From: an uncultured Bacillota bacterium
Lineage (GTDB): Bacteria; Bacillota; Clostridia; Peptostreptococcales; Anaerovoracaceae
Assembly: GCA_949284065.1 (NCBI GenBank)
Contig: CASDUO010000005.1
Span: 1 to 54,738, forward strand
Direction: 5' to 3'
DNA length: 54,738 bases
Part shown: in pieces, positions 1 to 7,969 of the stretch
Layout of the letters: each line of letters begins with the position of its first letter
Numbering within the stretch: position 1 is the first letter of the stretch
Notes under the pieces: generated by a model
What the model was told of the DNA's origin: nothing
Database searches by the model: none
What the model saw: only the letters and a program-made list of their open reading frames with translations
Translations under genes and position numbers: made by a program

Positions 1-47
1 CGATGATACATACGTAACGCCTTTATTCTCTGTTCTTCTGAATACAT
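1..47 (-). CDS. IS3-like transposase OrfA, N-terminus only
   Basis: A minus-strand frame opens with ATG at 45-47 behind a strong ribosome site (AAAGGAG, complement of 54-60) and runs off the left edge of the window. The visible residues are MYSEEQRIKALRMYH. This opening resembles the helix-turn-helix start of IS3/IS150-type OrfA proteins, which bind the element's ends and act in transposition together with OrfB. Only about fifteen residues are visible, so the family is inferred from the start and from the IS-like end next to it. Confidence 0.5.
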   Translation of the reverse strand, partial: MYSEEQRIKALRMYH

Positions 48-100
48 CAATTACTCCTTTCAGAGCCCTATATGTGTCCAGGTTTTTGTCCGCACCCCCA
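1..100 (-). mobile_element. end of an IS3-like insertion sequence
   Basis: Upstream of the transposase start, the minus strand reads TGGGGGTGCGGACAAAAACC from position 100 inwards. This fits the TG...CA ends of IS3-family elements. The HipA-like coding sequence becomes recognisable right after position 100, which suggests the element inserted there. The other end and any target duplication lie outside the window, so the boundary at 100 is an inference. Confidence 0.45.
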
Positions 101-698
101 TTTTGGTTCGCTGAAAGATACTGTTTTTTCGTCCGGTCCTAGTGGATATGGAACGGATCTCTCAGATGTTCTTACTACGATAAGAGAACAGACTTTTTTT
201 GATCCCATAAAACTTGAAGAAAAGTTTTGGGACATTTTTATTGTGGATGCATTGATAGGTAATTGGGACAGGCATAACGGTAATTGGGGATTCATAAGGG
301 ATGAAAAAACAGATCAGTTAAGGTTTGCTCCCATATTCGATTGTGGCAGTTGCCTTTTACCGCAAGCTGATGAAAGAATAATGAGATCCGTATTGACAGA
401 TAAGAATGAATTGAATTTAAGGATATTCGAGATCCCATTGTCTGCACTTAAGATAGATAATAAGAAAATAGGGTACTTCGACTTTATATCATCATTTGAG
501 CATGAAGGATGTAACGAGGCGTTGAAACGGTTGACCCCTAAGATAGATATGGATGCAATAAACGATTTAGTAGACGGCACTCCATATATATCAGATTTAC
601 AAAAGGTTTTTTACAAAACTATACTGTCTGAGCGTAAAGAAAAAATATTGGATTATTCTTTAGGAAAGCTGTTATCTGAAGAAGAAAGGTCCCCGTAA
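101..698 (+). pseudogene. HipA/CtkA-like kinase, 5'-truncated by an IS
   Basis: About 198 codons encode the C-terminal part of a HipA-type serine/threonine kinase fold. The catalytic segment reads DALIGNWDRHNGNWGF (the family's GNxDRHxxN motif), followed by FAPIFDCGSCL, which matches the metal-binding Asp segment of the HipA_C domain. HipA-like proteins phosphorylate protein targets and often act as toxins. No N-terminal ATP-binding region is present. The in-frame ATG at 72 lies inside the putative IS end, so the N-terminus has most likely been separated by the insertion and the fragment is probably inactive. The frame from 101 to the TAA at 696-698 is intact, which points to a recent event. 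The alternative is that a stand-alone short HipA_C protein is expressed from the ATG at 72. Confidence 0.6.
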
Positions 699-714
699 TG
701 GAGCGAAGGCAGAT

Positions 715-743
715 TTGCCATCATGAGATAGATATGGTAGCAT
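715..743 (+). promoter_or_regulatory. sigma-A type promoter for the repeat RNA
   Basis: TTGCCA (715-720) and TAGCAT (738-743) are separated by exactly 17 bases. The predicted transcription start is about 750, immediately before the first 49-nt repeat at 752. The -35 matches the consensus at five of six positions and the -10 at four of six. Confidence 0.5.
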
Positions 744-751
744 AAAGGAAA

Positions 752-849
752 TACTGTCGCTTCCCGGGTATGGCGACTGACAAATGGCCCGGTGCGAATG
801 TATTGTCGCTTCCCGGGCGTGGCGACTAACAAATGGCCCGGTGTGAAAT
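752..849 (+). ncRNA. two 49-nt tandem pseudoknot repeats, type III antitoxin-like RNA
   Basis: Two direct repeats with a period of 49 nt (752-800 and 801-849) differ at only about six positions. Each can form a hairpin GTCGC/GCGAC whose 12-nt loop contains CCGGG. That loop segment is complementary to CCCGG some 15 nt downstream, giving an H-type pseudoknot. At one pairing position CCGGGT with GCCCGG in copy 1 becomes CCGGGC with GCCCGG in copy 2, so pairing is kept as GU or GC. A promoter precedes the repeats, and a terminator and a small gene follow. In known type III toxin-antitoxin loci (ToxIN, CptIN, TenpIN) the RNA antitoxin is a tandem repeat of about 36-48 nt placed this way. The assignment rests on layout and fold. 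A two-aptamer riboswitch or another structured leader remains possible. Confidence 0.5.
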
Positions 850-851
850 CG

Positions 852-881
852 GCCCCTGCCATTATGACAGGGGCTTTTTTT
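852..881 (+). terminator. intrinsic terminator between repeats and small ORF
   Basis: GCCCCTG (852-858) pairs with CAGGGGC (868-874) around a nine-base loop, followed by seven T. In type III toxin-antitoxin loci such a terminator sets the ratio of RNA antitoxin to toxin mRNA. Here it lies between the repeats and the gene at 948. Confidence 0.85.
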
Positions 882-947
882 GGAAAAGTGATCATTCCGT
901 AGAGTTCACGATGAAAAACTTTTAAAAAACAAAGGAGGAATTTGGCT

Positions 948-1238
948 GTGTTTAAGGTGGAAATAAAATTTAACAGCAAAACGCTTTCTGAAAAAAATAT
1001 GCAAAATATCTGTAATAGAGTAGATGATATATTTGCAAGGGAAGGACTCCCTTGCAGCAAAAATGCGTTTGGTGAAAGAGTGTATGAGGATCGTGGTAGA
1101 AAAGATGACTACGGCCGGTTTTGGGCCGCATTCTTTTCTCTAAAAAATTCAAAGTGGATCGTTAATAATATGACGGATGCTTTTTGGTACAATCAGGGGG
1201 AGAAAAAAGAGCTTCTAGATGGATTTCTGAAAAGCTAA
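948..1238 (+). CDS. small orphan protein downstream of tandem RNA repeats
   Basis: This encodes a 96-residue soluble protein with no signal peptide or membrane segment. I chose GTG at 948 because GGAGG at 934-938 then has 9-nt spacing; a TTG at 942 is too close. The protein alternates charged and aromatic residues: an opening beta-like segment (MFKVEIKFNSK), a helix-like stretch (residues ~13-31), a conserved-looking segment (RVYEDRGRKDDYGRFWAAFF) and NMTDAFWYNQ near the end. I do not recognise the family, and it does not look like ToxN, CptN or TenpN, which are endoribonucleases of roughly 130-190 residues. Its position behind two pseudoknot repeats and an intrinsic terminator suggests the toxin slot of a type III-like module. 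It could equally be a conserved hypothetical protein whose mRNA leader is regulated. Confidence 0.6.
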   Translation: MFKVEIKFNSKTLSEKNMQNICNRVDDIFAREGLPCSKNAFGERVYEDRGRKDDYGRFWAAFFSLKNSKWIVNNMTDAFWYNQGEKKELLDGFLKS

Positions 1239-1379
1239 AATTACGATACGCAAAGAAATCCATTCTCTTCTCATCCCGTTCAAACAAAAACGATCTTATC
1301 CGACTGCGGCTCATGGAGCAATTTCCTTCGCTCCGATCAGTCTCTGGTGCTTCACATCCGGAAATATGGTACCTGCCAT

Positions 1380-2594
1380 CTACAAACTGAAATCCTTTGC
1401 GAGCCCTCCCAGAGAGGTCTCTTTATACGCCTCGTTGAGATCCTTTCCGGTCTCATACATGACTCTTACGATCCTGTCGAAAGATACCTTGTTCTTTCTG
1501 AACTTGCCCAGTTCACCGGCATAGTGAGCCGCATCAGTGGCCCTCAGGGCTGCAAAGCCATTGCGCTCTATACAGGGTATCTGCACATATCCGCCCACCG
1601 GATCGCAGGTGAGTCCCAGATTGTGCTCCATGCCCATCTCAGCAGCGTATTCTATGAGATCATCGTTCAATTGCAATATATGTCCGTAAGCCGCCGCAGC
1701 CATGGCGCAGGCGCTTCCTATCTCGGCCTGACAGCCTCCATCTGCCCCGGATATGGTGGCGTTGGTCTTTATGCAGTTCCCGAAGAGACCTGCCACGGCC
1801 AGGGCCTCTATAAGCCTGTCTCTGGAAATATTCAGCTGTCTCTTCGCGTAATAGAGCACTGCGGGGATCACTCCACACGAACCGCATGTGGGAGCAGTGA
1901 CAACCTGTCCCGCCCTTGCATTTTCCTCAGCCGCCCCGTAGGCATAGCTCGATATGAGCATCCTGTCCCGTTCGCCGCCGCCGCCAGCTACGAGGGCGCT
2001 TTCGTACATATCCTTTGCCACAGAGCGAAGCTGCAGTTTCCCCGGGATCACATCTTCCGCGGAAAGGCCCCGCTCGATGGAATCGAACATGGCCTCCAGC
2101 ACCTCTTCCAGATACTCCCGTATGTCCTCCCCCTCGCATTGGAGCACATACTGATAAAAGGACATCCCTTCTTCGCTTATGTATCTCCTGATGTCCGTCA
2201 TATTCCCGTGTCCATACACGGTACGCTTTTTTTCCGGCTCCTCGCCCTCGAAAACTATGGTCCCTCCTCCTACGGAGTAAACCGTCTTGCTGTCTTTCAG
2301 CTCTTTTTTCCCGGCATCGCTGCCATCATATATGCGGAACACCATCCCGTTGGGATGGAAAGGCAGGTTGATATACTCGAATATTATCTCTGTCCTTTCC
2401 CTGCCCAGTTCCTTTTCTATTATGTAGTCCGTCATATGACCCTTACCGGTGAAGGCCAGGGAACCGTATAGCGTGACCTCATAAAAGCACCCGGGATATC
2501 TCTTCCTGATCTCCCGTGCGGCCCTTTGAGGTCCTATGGTGTGGGACGAAGAAGGCCCGGGGCCTATCTTATATAATTCTCTCAACGATTCCAT
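1380..2594 (-). CDS. sdaA: L-serine dehydratase, iron-sulfur type, single chain
   Basis: It converts L-serine to pyruvate and ammonia using an oxygen-sensitive [4Fe-4S] cluster. The 404-residue protein starts MESLRELYKIGPGPSSSHT, with the beta domain first (SSSHT substrate-loop motif) and the alpha domain after it. Alpha-domain landmarks are TAPTCGSCGVIPA, FGNCIKTNATISGADGGCQAE and GLTCDPVGG, which contain the conserved cysteines from which cluster ligands are drawn. The start at 2594 has an AAAGGAG site 6-7 nt upstream; longer in-frame starts would overlap lpd by up to 135 bases and lack family similarity. It is the last gene of the glycine operon, 41 nt after lpd. This placement suggests that serine made from glycine is drained to pyruvate. 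Codons match the rest of the operon. No clear terminator was seen after it. Confidence 0.93.
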   Translation of the reverse strand: MESLRELYKIGPGPSSSHTIGPQRAAREIRKRYPGCFYEVTLYGSLAFTGKGHMTDYIIEKELGRERTEIIFEYINLPFHPNGMVFRIYDGSDAGKKELKDSKTVYSVGGGTIVFEGEEPEKKRTVYGHGNMTDIRRYISEEGMSFYQYVLQCEGEDIREYLEEVLEAMFDSIERGLSAEDVIPGKLQLRSVAKDMYESALVAGGGGERDRMLISSYAYGAAEENARAGQVVTAPTCGSCGVIPAVLYYAKRQLNISRDRLIEALAVAGLFGNCIKTNATISGADGGCQAEIGSACAMAAAAYGHILQLNDDLIEYAAEMGMEHNLGLTCDPVGGYVQIPCIERNGFAALRATDAAHYAGELGKFRKNKVSFDRIVRVMYETGKDLNEAYKETSLGGLAKDFSL

Positions 2595-2635
2595 TCCCCG
2601 CTCCTTTTCCGTGATTTTGTCCGCGGTCCCAGTCT

Positions 2636-4003
2636 TCATATCTCCGCAGCCTTCCCTATGCCTTCGGAAAATGTGGGGTGAGGGTATATGAAGTTGCTCA
2701 TCTTGTCCACAGTGAGTCCGTTGGATATGGCCTGGGAGAACTGACTGATCATATCGGTCGCCCTCGCACACATCATCTGTGCGCCGAGTATCTGCCCTGT
2801 GTCCTCCTTGACTATTATCTTCACAAATCCTCTCTCCTGTCCGGTCAGCACAGACTTCCCGTTCGCACTCATGGGATATTTTTTTGATACCGCTTTTATC
2901 CCCGCCTCCTTCGCAGCGTCTGCGGAGGATCCCACCGAAGCGATCTCCGGGTCGGTATATACGCAGGCAGGCACGTTGGCCGGATCTAAAGGTGCAGGCT
3001 TCCCCGCCATATGACAGACAGCTATCCTTCCCCGGGCGCTTGCTGTATGAGCAAGCTGCATGCCTCCCGTCACATCTCCTACGGCATATATCCCTTCTAC
3101 GGCAGTCTGTGAGTTTTCGTCCGTCTTTATATATCCCTTTTCCGTCTTCAACGAACTTTCAAGGTCCGCATCATCAAAGAGGCCGTCCATAACAGGGCTC
3201 CTCCCCGTTGCCATGAGCACCAGGTCTCCTTCTGCCCGAAATCCCTCTCCCTTCTTTTCACAGGAACATCTGAGTTTACCATCTCGGGTCTTTTCTATGG
3301 AGAGAAGTTTCGTCTCGGTATTTATGTCCACTCCTCTCTTTCCCATGACCATCGTCAGGCTCCTGCTTATCTCTTTATCGAAATTGAACAGCACTCTCTT
3401 GAGAGTCTCCACTACGGTGACCTGGCTACCGAGGCTGCTGAAAACCTGGGCGAATTCCATACCGATCACTCCGCCTCCGACTATTATCAGACTTTCGGGC
3501 ACACGGGTCAGTGAAAGAAGTTCATCGCTGGTGATGACTCCCGGCAGGTCTCCTCCTTCTACAGGGATCCTTGAGGGCCGTGAGCCTGTGGCGATCAGTA
3601 TGTTGTCGCCTTCCAGTATGTCGCTCCCTACCTTCACCCGTTTGTCCCCAAGTATGGTCCCCATGCCGTTGAATATATCAACGCCGGCTTTTTCCAAAGC
3701 CCCGGTCTGACCGGCTCTCAACTGTCCGATCACGTCCTCTTTATATGCCTGCAGTCCGGAAAGATCCACCTTCACATCGTTCCCCGATATCCTCCCTTCA
3801 TCTATGGCATTCTTCATATCTCTGTAGAGATCCGCCGTATGGAGCAGTGTCTTCGTTGGGATGCAGCCTCTGTTCAGGCATGTCCCGCCCATAAGATCTC
3901 TTTCTATGAGCGCCACATCCATGCCCTGTCTGACTGCTTCTTCCGCCGCATCTGCTCCGCCCGGACCTCCGCCGATTATTATAAGATCATATTTGTTTTC
4001 CAT
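2636..4003 (-). CDS. lpdA: dihydrolipoyl dehydrogenase (L-protein)
   Basis: This 455-residue FAD enzyme reoxidises the dihydrolipoyl arm of GcvH and passes electrons to NAD+. The N-terminal FAD motif GGGPGGADAAEEAVRQG is followed by the redox disulfide GGTCLNRGCIPTK. The NAD site (IIVGGGVIGMEFAQVF) lies in the middle, and the C-terminal catalytic segment YPHPTFSEGIG supplies the His-Glu pair. Length is normal for the family. AAGGAAG lies just before the ATG at 4003. It sits 11 nt after lplA inside the glycine cleavage operon, so the L-protein role is more likely than a 2-oxoacid dehydrogenase role. No 2-oxoacid dehydrogenase genes are in the window. Confidence 0.95.
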   Translation of the reverse strand: MENKYDLIIIGGGPGGADAAEEAVRQGMDVALIERDLMGGTCLNRGCIPTKTLLHTADLYRDMKNAIDEGRISGNDVKVDLSGLQAYKEDVIGQLRAGQTGALEKAGVDIFNGMGTILGDKRVKVGSDILEGDNILIATGSRPSRIPVEGGDLPGVITSDELLSLTRVPESLIIVGGGVIGMEFAQVFSSLGSQVTVVETLKRVLFNFDKEISRSLTMVMGKRGVDINTETKLLSIEKTRDGKLRCSCEKKGEGFRAEGDLVLMATGRSPVMDGLFDDADLESSLKTEKGYIKTDENSQTAVEGIYAVGDVTGGMQLAHTASARGRIAVCHMAGKPAPLDPANVPACVYTDPEIASVGSSADAAKEAGIKAVSKKYPMSANGKSVLTGQERGFVKIIVKEDTGQILGAQMMCARATDMISQFSQAISNGLTVDKMSNFIYPHPTFSEGIGKAAEI

Positions 4004-4014
4004 GACAACTTCCT

Positions 4015-5016
4015 TTACAGCACTTCTTCAATAAGCTTTTTCACGTCACCGGCGATCTCCTTTGCCCTCTCGGCACCTGTGACTCCGGCCGGCGATCCGT
4101 CTCTCACATCTTCTTCGGTCGCCTGCGCTGTCTCATCTATCTTTTCTCCTATCCTGCCTTTCTCATAGGGGATACCGTCAAGGGCTTCTTCCAGCTTTAT
4201 TATGTAATCATACTCCATGGCGTCAGAGAAAATATGCAGATCTTTTATGACTCCGTCTTTCACGTCAAAGGAAAGTTCTATATCTCCCCAGGGGAACCTT
4301 CTGCTGACATTCTTCGCGGAAAATTTCCCGCTGCCGAAATTCCACTCCTCAGATGCGAATCTCTTTTCTCCCATATCTACAGCTTTCGTATCCAGATCCT
4401 CAACAGAGATTTCTTCCACCGGCAGACCATATACCTTGCCGAAGGCCTTCTCCAATGCAGCCTTCACCTGATCCACTGTTATATCTTCTTTGAAATCAGT
4501 CAGGTTCCCGACTCTGGATCTCACTGAGTCTATCCCTTTGAGAGCGAGTTTTTCCTTGGACACATTAAGATATTTTGCTATCTTCTCTTTATCCGCATCG
4601 ATGAGCAGCGTTCCGTGATGATATCGCTTGTTTTTCTTTTTATGGAACGCATTTCCTGATATTTTCACACCGCCGATCATCAGGTCGTTACGGCCGCTTT
4701 TCTCCCCTTTCAGCCCCAGATCCTCTATGGCCGTCAATATGACAGAAAGCTGCCGGTCCACATCATAATTTTCGTTTTGCACGGCAAAAGTGAAATTCAG
4801 GTTCCCCATGTCATGAAAGACTGCACCGCCTCCGGAAAGCCTCCTGACCACATAGACCCCGTCCTCCTTTACGGCGTTCATGTTGCATTCCTTCATCACG
4901 TTCTGGTTACGTCCCACCACTATGGTGTTTTCATTTTGCCAGAGATAAAGGATACATGTGTCCGGCTCTACGTTTTCCGTCAGATATTCTTCCACCGCCA
5001 GATTTTTATAAGGCAC
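4015..5016 (-). CDS. lplA: lipoate-protein ligase A
   Basis: It activates free lipoate with ATP and attaches it to the lipoyl lysine of GcvH. The 333-residue frame has the LplA/LipB catalytic domain with RRLSGGGAVFHDMGNLNFTF and GGVKISGNAF, then the small C-terminal accessory domain. It sits between gcvPB and lpdA, so GcvH is the obvious substrate; lipA and lipB are not present, which suggests lipoate scavenging. The start is odd. GTG at 5014-5016 would begin at PYKNLAVEEYL and remove about a dozen residues that the family normally has. The open frame continues upstream as IIKKLLFLDVDNT, a plausible true N-terminus, with AGG a few bases before an ATA (5053-5055) or ATC (5050-5052). No ATG, GTG or TTG occurs there, so a rare AUA/AUC start is possible. 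Confidence 0.9.
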   Translation of the reverse strand: MPYKNLAVEEYLTENVEPDTCILYLWQNENTIVVGRNQNVMKECNMNAVKEDGVYVVRRLSGGGAVFHDMGNLNFTFAVQNENYDVDRQLSVILTAIEDLGLKGEKSGRNDLMIGGVKISGNAFHKKKNKRYHHGTLLIDADKEKIAKYLNVSKEKLALKGIDSVRSRVGNLTDFKEDITVDQVKAALEKAFGKVYGLPVEEISVEDLDTKAVDMGEKRFASEEWNFGSGKFSAKNVSRRFPWGDIELSFDVKDGVIKDLHIFSDAMEYDYIIKLEEALDGIPYEKGRIGEKIDETAQATEEDVRDGSPAGVTGAERAKEIAGDVKKLIEEVL

Positions 5017-5127
5017 CGTATTGTCTACGTCTAAAAATAAAAGTTTTTTGATTATGTTCCTACCTTCGCTTTCTGTTTTTCTTTCCTCTTCACACTTTAT
5101 CGTACCAACATCGTATATGTCCCCCGT

Positions 5128-6570
5128 CTAAAGGTCTTTTCCGTCTTCAAAGACCAGTATGGGGTTCCTTGCCGCACCTACTTCGTCAGGTCTGCGTATC
5201 TGTCCCTTGCGGGGTGCCTCATGAAGTTTTTGAGGATCTGTATATGCCTCTTTCCTTATGTCCAGCAATATCTGTGACACTCTATCCAGGCTTTCCTTGG
5301 TTTCCGTTTCCGTAGGCTCGAACATGAGAGCCTCGTGCACTATGAGAGGGAAATACACCGTAGGCGGATGCACTCCGTTGTCTATCATGGATTTCGCGAT
5401 GTCCATAGCCGTGATCCCCGTTTCCTTTTTCAGGTCCTCGGCGCTTATGACGAATTCATGCATACAGCCCTCATTATATGGGATATGGTAATCTTTTTCC
5501 AGCAATGTTTTCATGTAATTAGCATTCAGCACCGCGTTTTTTGCAACTGCGACCATGCCTTCTTTCCCCAGGGTGAGCATGTATGCGATCGCCCTTGCGG
5601 CCACTGCCACATTCCCGTAGTACAGCCCTATAGGTCCCATAGTCTCTTCATAAAGCCCCATAGTCATGCCTTCCTCGTCTTCCTCTATCTTTATCCCGGG
5701 CAGGAATCCTTTGAGTATGTTTTTACATGCCACCGCACCGCTGCCGGGCCCTCCGCCGCCATGGGGAGTAGAAAATGTCTTGTGCAGGTTCATATGCATG
5801 ACGTCGAATCCCATATCCCCCGGCCGGGCAATGCCCAATATGGCGTTGAGGTTTGCTCCATCATAATAGCAAAGTCCTCCTGCTTCATGGACCATCTCCG
5901 TGATCTCCAATATATTTTTGTCCGATATCCCCAAAGTGTTCGGATTGGTCAACATCAGGGCCGCCACATCGTTTCCGAGCACTTTGGAAAGTTCTTCCAC
6001 ATCGACACCGCCTTCAGAGTCGGAAGGTACGCTCACGACTTCGTACCCGCACATTGCAGCAGTTGCCGGATTCGTCCCATGGGCAGAATCAGGAACTATC
6101 ACTTTCGTCCTTTTATCATCGCCGTTCTTCATGTGATATTCCCTGATGAGTCTGATCCCTGCATATTCGCCGTGAGCTCCCGCCGCAGGCTGGAAAGTCA
6201 CGGCATCCATCCCGGTCACTTCCTTGAGATAATCTTCGCCTATCTTCAATATCCGGAGCCATCCCTGCACCGTGGAAGCCGGCTGCTGAGGATGTATATC
6301 CGTCAATCCTTTCAGAGCTGCCACCTCTTCGTTCACAGCAGGGTTGTATTTCATCGTACATGAACCCAAAGGATACATGCCGTCGCTCACACCGTAGGCT
6401 CTCTGTGCCAGCTGGTTATAGTGCCGGCTCATTTCCGTCTCTGATATCTCCAGCAGCTCCAGTGCAGCCGATCTTGTCAGTTCCTGTGGGAAAGTCACTT
6501 CAGGCAGGGTACACTTCGGGATGATATCCTGATATTTCCCCTGTACGCTTTTTTCAAAAATCGTTTTCAT
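5128..6570 (-). CDS. gcvPB: glycine dehydrogenase (decarboxylating) subunit 2
   Basis: This is the PLP-bearing half of the two-subunit P-protein. It decarboxylates glycine and transfers the aminomethyl group to lipoylated GcvH. The 480-residue protein has the PLP-lysine motif MHMNLHKTFSTPHGGGGPGSG in the middle and SAHGTNPATAAM and NPNTLGI upstream, all typical of GcvPB. I prefer the ATG at 6570, since AGGTG lies about 6 nt upstream and the stop of gcvPA is 1 nt away. A GTG at 6579 would overlap gcvPA by 8 nt and lacks a ribosome site. The near-overlap suggests the two P subunits are translationally coupled, as expected for a heterotetramer. Confidence 0.95.
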   Translation of the reverse strand: MKTIFEKSVQGKYQDIIPKCTLPEVTFPQELTRSAALELLEISETEMSRHYNQLAQRAYGVSDGMYPLGSCTMKYNPAVNEEVAALKGLTDIHPQQPASTVQGWLRILKIGEDYLKEVTGMDAVTFQPAAGAHGEYAGIRLIREYHMKNGDDKRTKVIVPDSAHGTNPATAAMCGYEVVSVPSDSEGGVDVEELSKVLGNDVAALMLTNPNTLGISDKNILEITEMVHEAGGLCYYDGANLNAILGIARPGDMGFDVMHMNLHKTFSTPHGGGGPGSGAVACKNILKGFLPGIKIEEDEEGMTMGLYEETMGPIGLYYGNVAVAARAIAYMLTLGKEGMVAVAKNAVLNANYMKTLLEKDYHIPYNEGCMHEFVISAEDLKKETGITAMDIAKSMIDNGVHPPTVYFPLIVHEALMFEPTETETKESLDRVSQILLDIRKEAYTDPQKLHEAPRKGQIRRPDEVGAARNPILVFEDGKDL

Positions 6571-6571
6571 A

Positions 6572-7921
6572 TCATTCACCTGCCTTTCCCATCATTTGCT
6601 TTACCGTGTCCGCAACGGTCCGTATCTCCTCCTCGGTATTCACCTCTGTTGCACACCAGAGCAGAGATCTGTCGTCCAGCTCCAGACCGCCCAGTATGTC
6701 TTTCTCGTCCAGAGCCTTCAGTATGTCGCTGCAGGTCACACTGCTTCCCTCCGGGATCTTCGTCACGAATTCGTTGAAGAAAGGCGTGTCCGCATCTGTT
6801 TCCAATCCAGCCTCCGTCAGTTTTTCTGCCAGATAATGGGCCTTCGCAGTGCAGTGACCGGCCACTTTCTTCATCCCTTCCGTACCCATGGCCGCCATAT
6901 ATGCTCCTGCCGTAAGGGCACAGTGAGCCTGGTTCGAGCATATGTTCGAACCGGCTTTCTCCCTTCGTATATGCTGTTCTCTGGCCTGCAGGGTAAGTAC
7001 GTAGGCTTTGTTCCCGTCAGCATCTTTGGTTTCACCCACCATCCTTCCGGGCAGCTTCCTCATCATATCTTTTTTCGCCGCCATGAATCCGAGATAGGGT
7101 CCTCCGAAAGAGAGAGGCAGTCCCAGAGGCTGTCCCTCGCCCACTGCCACGTCGGCTCCGTATTCTCCCGGTGTCTTGAGCATTGCAAGAGAAACCGGTT
7201 CACAGCCCATGACAAGCTTTCCTTTTGCTCCGTGTACTATTTCTTCCATCGGTCCTATGTTTTCTATGATGCCAAAATAATTCGGCTGTTCCACATAAAG
7301 ACACGCGAATCCGCTTTCTCTTTCCACCATTTCCTTCAGCTCATGTATGTCGGTCATGCCGTTTCCGGTCACGGGCACTGTCACAGTCTTTACGTTCTGA
7401 CCGTCGCAATAAGTCTCTACGACCGCTTTCACTTTCGGATCCACCGTGCCGGAAATGAATACCACGTCCTTTTTCCTGTCCTTGCACATAAGGACTCCCT
7501 CTGCCGCTGCAGTGGCTCCGTCGTACACTGACGCGTTGGATACGTCCATTCCGGTGAGCCTGCATATCATGGTCTGATATTCGAATATGGACTGGAGTAT
7601 CCCCTGGCTCAGCTCGGGCTGATAGGGCGTGTATGCCGTTTTGAACACTTCTTTTCCAACTATGGATCTCACGATAGCCGGGATATAATGCCTGTATGCG
7701 CCGGCGCCTCTGAAGCATGTCTTGTATACCCTGTTTTCGCCTGCAGCTTCCTCCATTATGGACATGACTTCCTGTTCGCTCTTTCCTTCAGGCAGATCTG
7801 GGCCTTCCGAAAGTCTTATCTGTTCAGGGAGTCCCGCAAAAAGCTCCTCCACAGTATTACAGCCGATAGTCTGCAGCATTTCCTGTCTTTCTTTTTCCGT
7901 ACCGGGAACATATGAACCCAT
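6572..7921 (-). CDS. gcvPA: glycine dehydrogenase (decarboxylating) subunit 1
   Basis: This is the partner subunit of GcvPB in the split P-protein of the glycine cleavage system. The 449-residue protein has family landmarks such as FRGAGAYRHYIPAIVRSI, AYTPYQPELSQGILQSI and SNICSNQAHCAL. The catalytic lysine is on GcvPB and, as expected, not here. The ATG at 7921 has an AGGAGG site 7 nt upstream. It lies between gcvH (48 nt away) and gcvPB (essentially contiguous). Length is normal for the subunit in Firmicutes, where the P-protein is split, in contrast to the roughly 950-residue single chain of enterobacteria. Confidence 0.95.
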   Translation of the reverse strand: MGSYVPGTEKERQEMLQTIGCNTVEELFAGLPEQIRLSEGPDLPEGKSEQEVMSIMEEAAGENRVYKTCFRGAGAYRHYIPAIVRSIVGKEVFKTAYTPYQPELSQGILQSIFEYQTMICRLTGMDVSNASVYDGATAAAEGVLMCKDRKKDVVFISGTVDPKVKAVVETYCDGQNVKTVTVPVTGNGMTDIHELKEMVERESGFACLYVEQPNYFGIIENIGPMEEIVHGAKGKLVMGCEPVSLAMLKTPGEYGADVAVGEGQPLGLPLSFGGPYLGFMAAKKDMMRKLPGRMVGETKDADGNKAYVLTLQAREQHIRREKAGSNICSNQAHCALTAGAYMAAMGTEGMKKVAGHCTAKAHYLAEKLTEAGLETDADTPFFNEFVTKIPEGSSVTCSDILKALDEKDILGGLELDDRSLLWCATEVNTEEEIRTVADTVKQMMGKAGE

Positions 7922-7969
7922 GTAATACCTCCTGTCTTTACTTATACGAAAATGCGTCCTGCCGTTTCC

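Noticed and set aside
752..849. CRISPR array
   Set aside because: Only two copies exist, the repeats are directly adjacent with no spacers, and no cas gene is present.
752..849. A known riboswitch class such as preQ1, SAM-II or guanidine
   Set aside because: The H-type fold is similar in outline, but I could not match the conserved core bases of those classes. A covariance search would settle this.
1184..1390. Short plus-strand frame after the orphan protein gene
   Set aside because: It overlaps the real gene, lacks a ribosome site and has no protein-like features.
1347..2471. Open frame of 374 codons on the plus strand opposite sdaA
   Set aside because: It lies wholly antisense to a clear L-serine dehydratase gene, has no ribosome site and no family features. 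The long opening is a by-product of codon bias, as with similar antisense frames at 5335-6363, 21053-22492, 28445-29668 and 33378-34670.
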